A stretch of 38,701 nucleotides of DNA from Marinosulfonomonas sp. (lineage in GTDB: Bacteria > Pseudomonadota > Alphaproteobacteria > Rhodobacterales > Rhodobacteraceae), in the NCBI GenBank assembly GCA_026984915.1, contig JALSRG010000084.1, positions 1 to 38,701 on the forward strand. Reading direction: 5' to 3'. Positions 37,503 through 38,701 of this stretch are shown one piece after another. How positions within the stretch are numbered: position 1 is the first letter of the stretch; the number at the start of each line of letters is the position of its first letter. The notes under the pieces were generated by a model, which was not told the DNA's origin, ran no database searches, and was given only the letters and a program-made list of their open reading frames with translations. The position numbers and the translations under genes are program-made.

Positions 37503-38548
37503 GCACAGCGGTAAAGTTCGACAAGGTCTCCATCGTTTTTGGCGACAAGCCGGCGAGCGCCCTGCCGCATATGGATGCCGGAAAATCCCGCGAAGAGGTG
37601 CAGGCCGCCTCTGGGCAGGTGCTGGGGGTGCATGATTGCTCGCTTGATGTGCAGGAAGGCGAAATTCTGGTGCTGATGGGCCTGTCCGGCTCGGGCAAAT
37701 CCACACTTTTGCGGGCGGTGAACGGGCTGAATCCGGTGGTGCGCGGGCAGGTTCTGGTGAATGATGGCCGCGAAATGGTCGATGTGACCCACGCCGGTGC
37801 CGCCACGTTGCGCAATATGCGACTGACCAGAATAGCCATGGTATTTCAACAATTTGGCCTGCTTCCCTGGCGCTCGGTGCGTGAAAATGTCGGGCTGGGG
37901 CTGGAACTGGGCGGCATGGCCAGAGCCGAGCGCGGCGCGCGTATTGACGAACAACTGGCGCTTGTCGGATTGTCCGACTGGGCCGACCGCAAGGTGGCCG
38001 AACTGTCGGGCGGCATGCAACAGCGGGTCGGGCTGGCGCGCGCCTTTGCCACCCGTGCGCCGATCCTGTTGATGGACGAGCCGTTTTCGGCGCTCGATCC
38101 CTTGATCCGCACCCGGCTTCAGGACGAGTTGCTGGAACTGCAACAGCGCCTGAAACGCACAATCATTTTCGTCAGCCATGATCTGGACGAGGCGTTCAAG
38201 CTGGGGGACCGCATTGCGATCATGGAAGGTGGGCGCATCGTGCAATGCGGCACGCCACGCGATATTTTCACCGATCCGGCAAACGATTACGTGGCGGATT
38301 TCGTGGCGCATATGAACCCGCTGGGTGTTCTGACCGCGCGCGATGTCATGGGGCCGGTTGCTGGCCCCGAGCCGGAAATCCAGGTTCCGGCAAGCGAGAT
38401 CATCCAGCATGTGATGGAGCAGGTTCTCCGGTCAGACAGCCCGGTGGGCGTGCGGGAAAATGACCGCTTGATCGGCCAGATTACCCGGCACGATGTCCTG
38501 CAGAAACTGCTGGATCCACGCAGCCAGACCCAGGGCGTAGACCTATAA
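37499..38548 (+). CDS. choV: Choline ABC transporter ATP-binding protein ChoV
   Basis: The 349-residue ATPase powers ChoXW. Walker A is GLSGSGKST at residues 61-69, the signature LSGGMQQRV starts at residue 169, and Walker B ends in DE at 193-194, followed by FVSHDLDEAFKLG. The C-terminal 80 residues resemble one CBS-like domain, as in ProV-type ATPases, and may regulate transport by osmolarity. The final codons and the TAA stop codon are supplied by an inverted-repeat unit, so the extreme C-terminus (about the last seven residues) may differ from homologues. Confidence 0.94.
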   Translation: MSTAVKFDKVSIVFGDKPASALPHMDAGKSREEVQAASGQVLGVHDCSLDVQEGEILVLMGLSGSGKSTLLRAVNGLNPVVRGQVLVNDGREMVDVTHAGAATLRNMRLTRIAMVFQQFGLLPWRSVRENVGLGLELGGMARAERGARIDEQLALVGLSDWADRKVAELSGGMQQRVGLARAFATRAPILLMDEPFSALDPLIRTRLQDELLELQQRLKRTIIFVSHDLDEAFKLGDRIAIMEGGRIVQCGTPRDIFTDPANDYVADFVAHMNPLGVLTARDVMGPVAGPEPEIQVPASEIIQHVMEQVLRSDSPVGVRENDRLIGQITRHDVLQKLLDPRSQTQGVDL

Positions 38549-38684
38549 ACCCTGCACCGCTGGCGGGATTGTCACTTCACCTCAACTCGCTGATAATCAA
38601 CCAGATTACGGCACTCGTTAAGCTATCCTCACAGGTAAAATCTGCCAAACCAGTGGCGCAGGGTTTATAGGTCTACGCCCTGGG
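38529..38684. mobile_element. 156-bp unit with 35-bp terminal inverted repeats (MITE-like)
   Basis: The left arm 38529-38563 and right arm 38650-38684 are inverted copies matching at 33 of 35 positions, around an 86-nt centre without a gene. The left arm overlaps the last codons and stop of choV. The inner 14-mer AGGGCGTAGACCTA also occurs at 3166-3179. The size and structure suggest a non-autonomous insertion or the end of a larger element cut by the window edge. No transposase is visible, so 'mobile' is inferred from the repeats. Confidence 0.5.
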
Positions 38685-38701
38685 GTCAGGATCCAAAGTT
38701 C

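Overview
The window is one contiguous stretch of chromosome from a GC-rich alphaproteobacterium. It most resembles the Roseobacter group of the Rhodobacterales. The basis is gene content: an intact methylmalonyl-CoA pathway with a PccR-type regulator, a choXWV/betI/betB/betA choline locus, families common in that order (DUF1194, DUF3047, DUF4174), and GGGGATATTT-type 3'-end repeats. Gene density is high and many neighbours are coupled by 1-4 nt overlaps. I found no rRNA, tRNA, CRISPR array, phage gene or transposase.

Positions 1-4100 hold housekeeping genes: a partial MtfA-like peptidase and a small glycosyltransferase (minus), ygfZ and a DUF3047 exported protein (plus), then a short HPF/RaiA-type protein and thyX (minus). 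Positions 4336-7914 (plus) carry a TbpB-like surface lipoprotein directly followed by a Slam-type outer-membrane protein, then gloA and a DUF1194 von Willebrand protein overlapping by 4 nt. Positions 7924-15091 hold a MarR/LdtR-like regulator, an XRE regulator overlapping sdhE, an aspartate-type aminotransferase with a small partner, a minus-strand run (DjlA-like co-chaperone, endonuclease/exonuclease/phosphatase protein, tiny exported protein), a VOC protein and nhaA.

Positions 15221-30085 form the propionate locus. On the minus strand, in order of transcription, lie pccB, an exported DUF6497-like protein, a 42-residue lipoprotein, a proline-rich lipoprotein, an unknown 119-residue protein, a glycine-zipper lipoprotein, pccA, a polytopic GT-C-like membrane protein and methylmalonyl-CoA mutase. 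Embedded on the plus strand are a DcaP-like porin, a DUF4174 protein, a Bcr/CflA-type exporter and pccR. TTTGCAAA-type half-sites lie in front of both pccB and pccR. PccA and PccB carboxylate propionyl-CoA and the mutase converts (R)-methylmalonyl-CoA to succinyl-CoA; no epimerase was seen.

Positions 30249-38548 hold a CoxG-like protein, a YdcH/DUF465 protein and the divergent choline locus: betI-betB-GST-betA (minus) and choXWV (plus) around a BetI-type palindrome. ChoXWV would import choline, BetA and BetB would oxidise it to glycine betaine, and BetI would sense choline. The right edge carries a 156-bp unit with 35-bp terminal inverted repeats that supplies the stop codon of choV. It is the most anomalous DNA structure in the window. 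I do not see a clear-cut new defence or biosynthetic system. The best leads are the lipoprotein/Slam pair, the unexplained envelope proteins inside the propionate locus, and several short repeat arrays.
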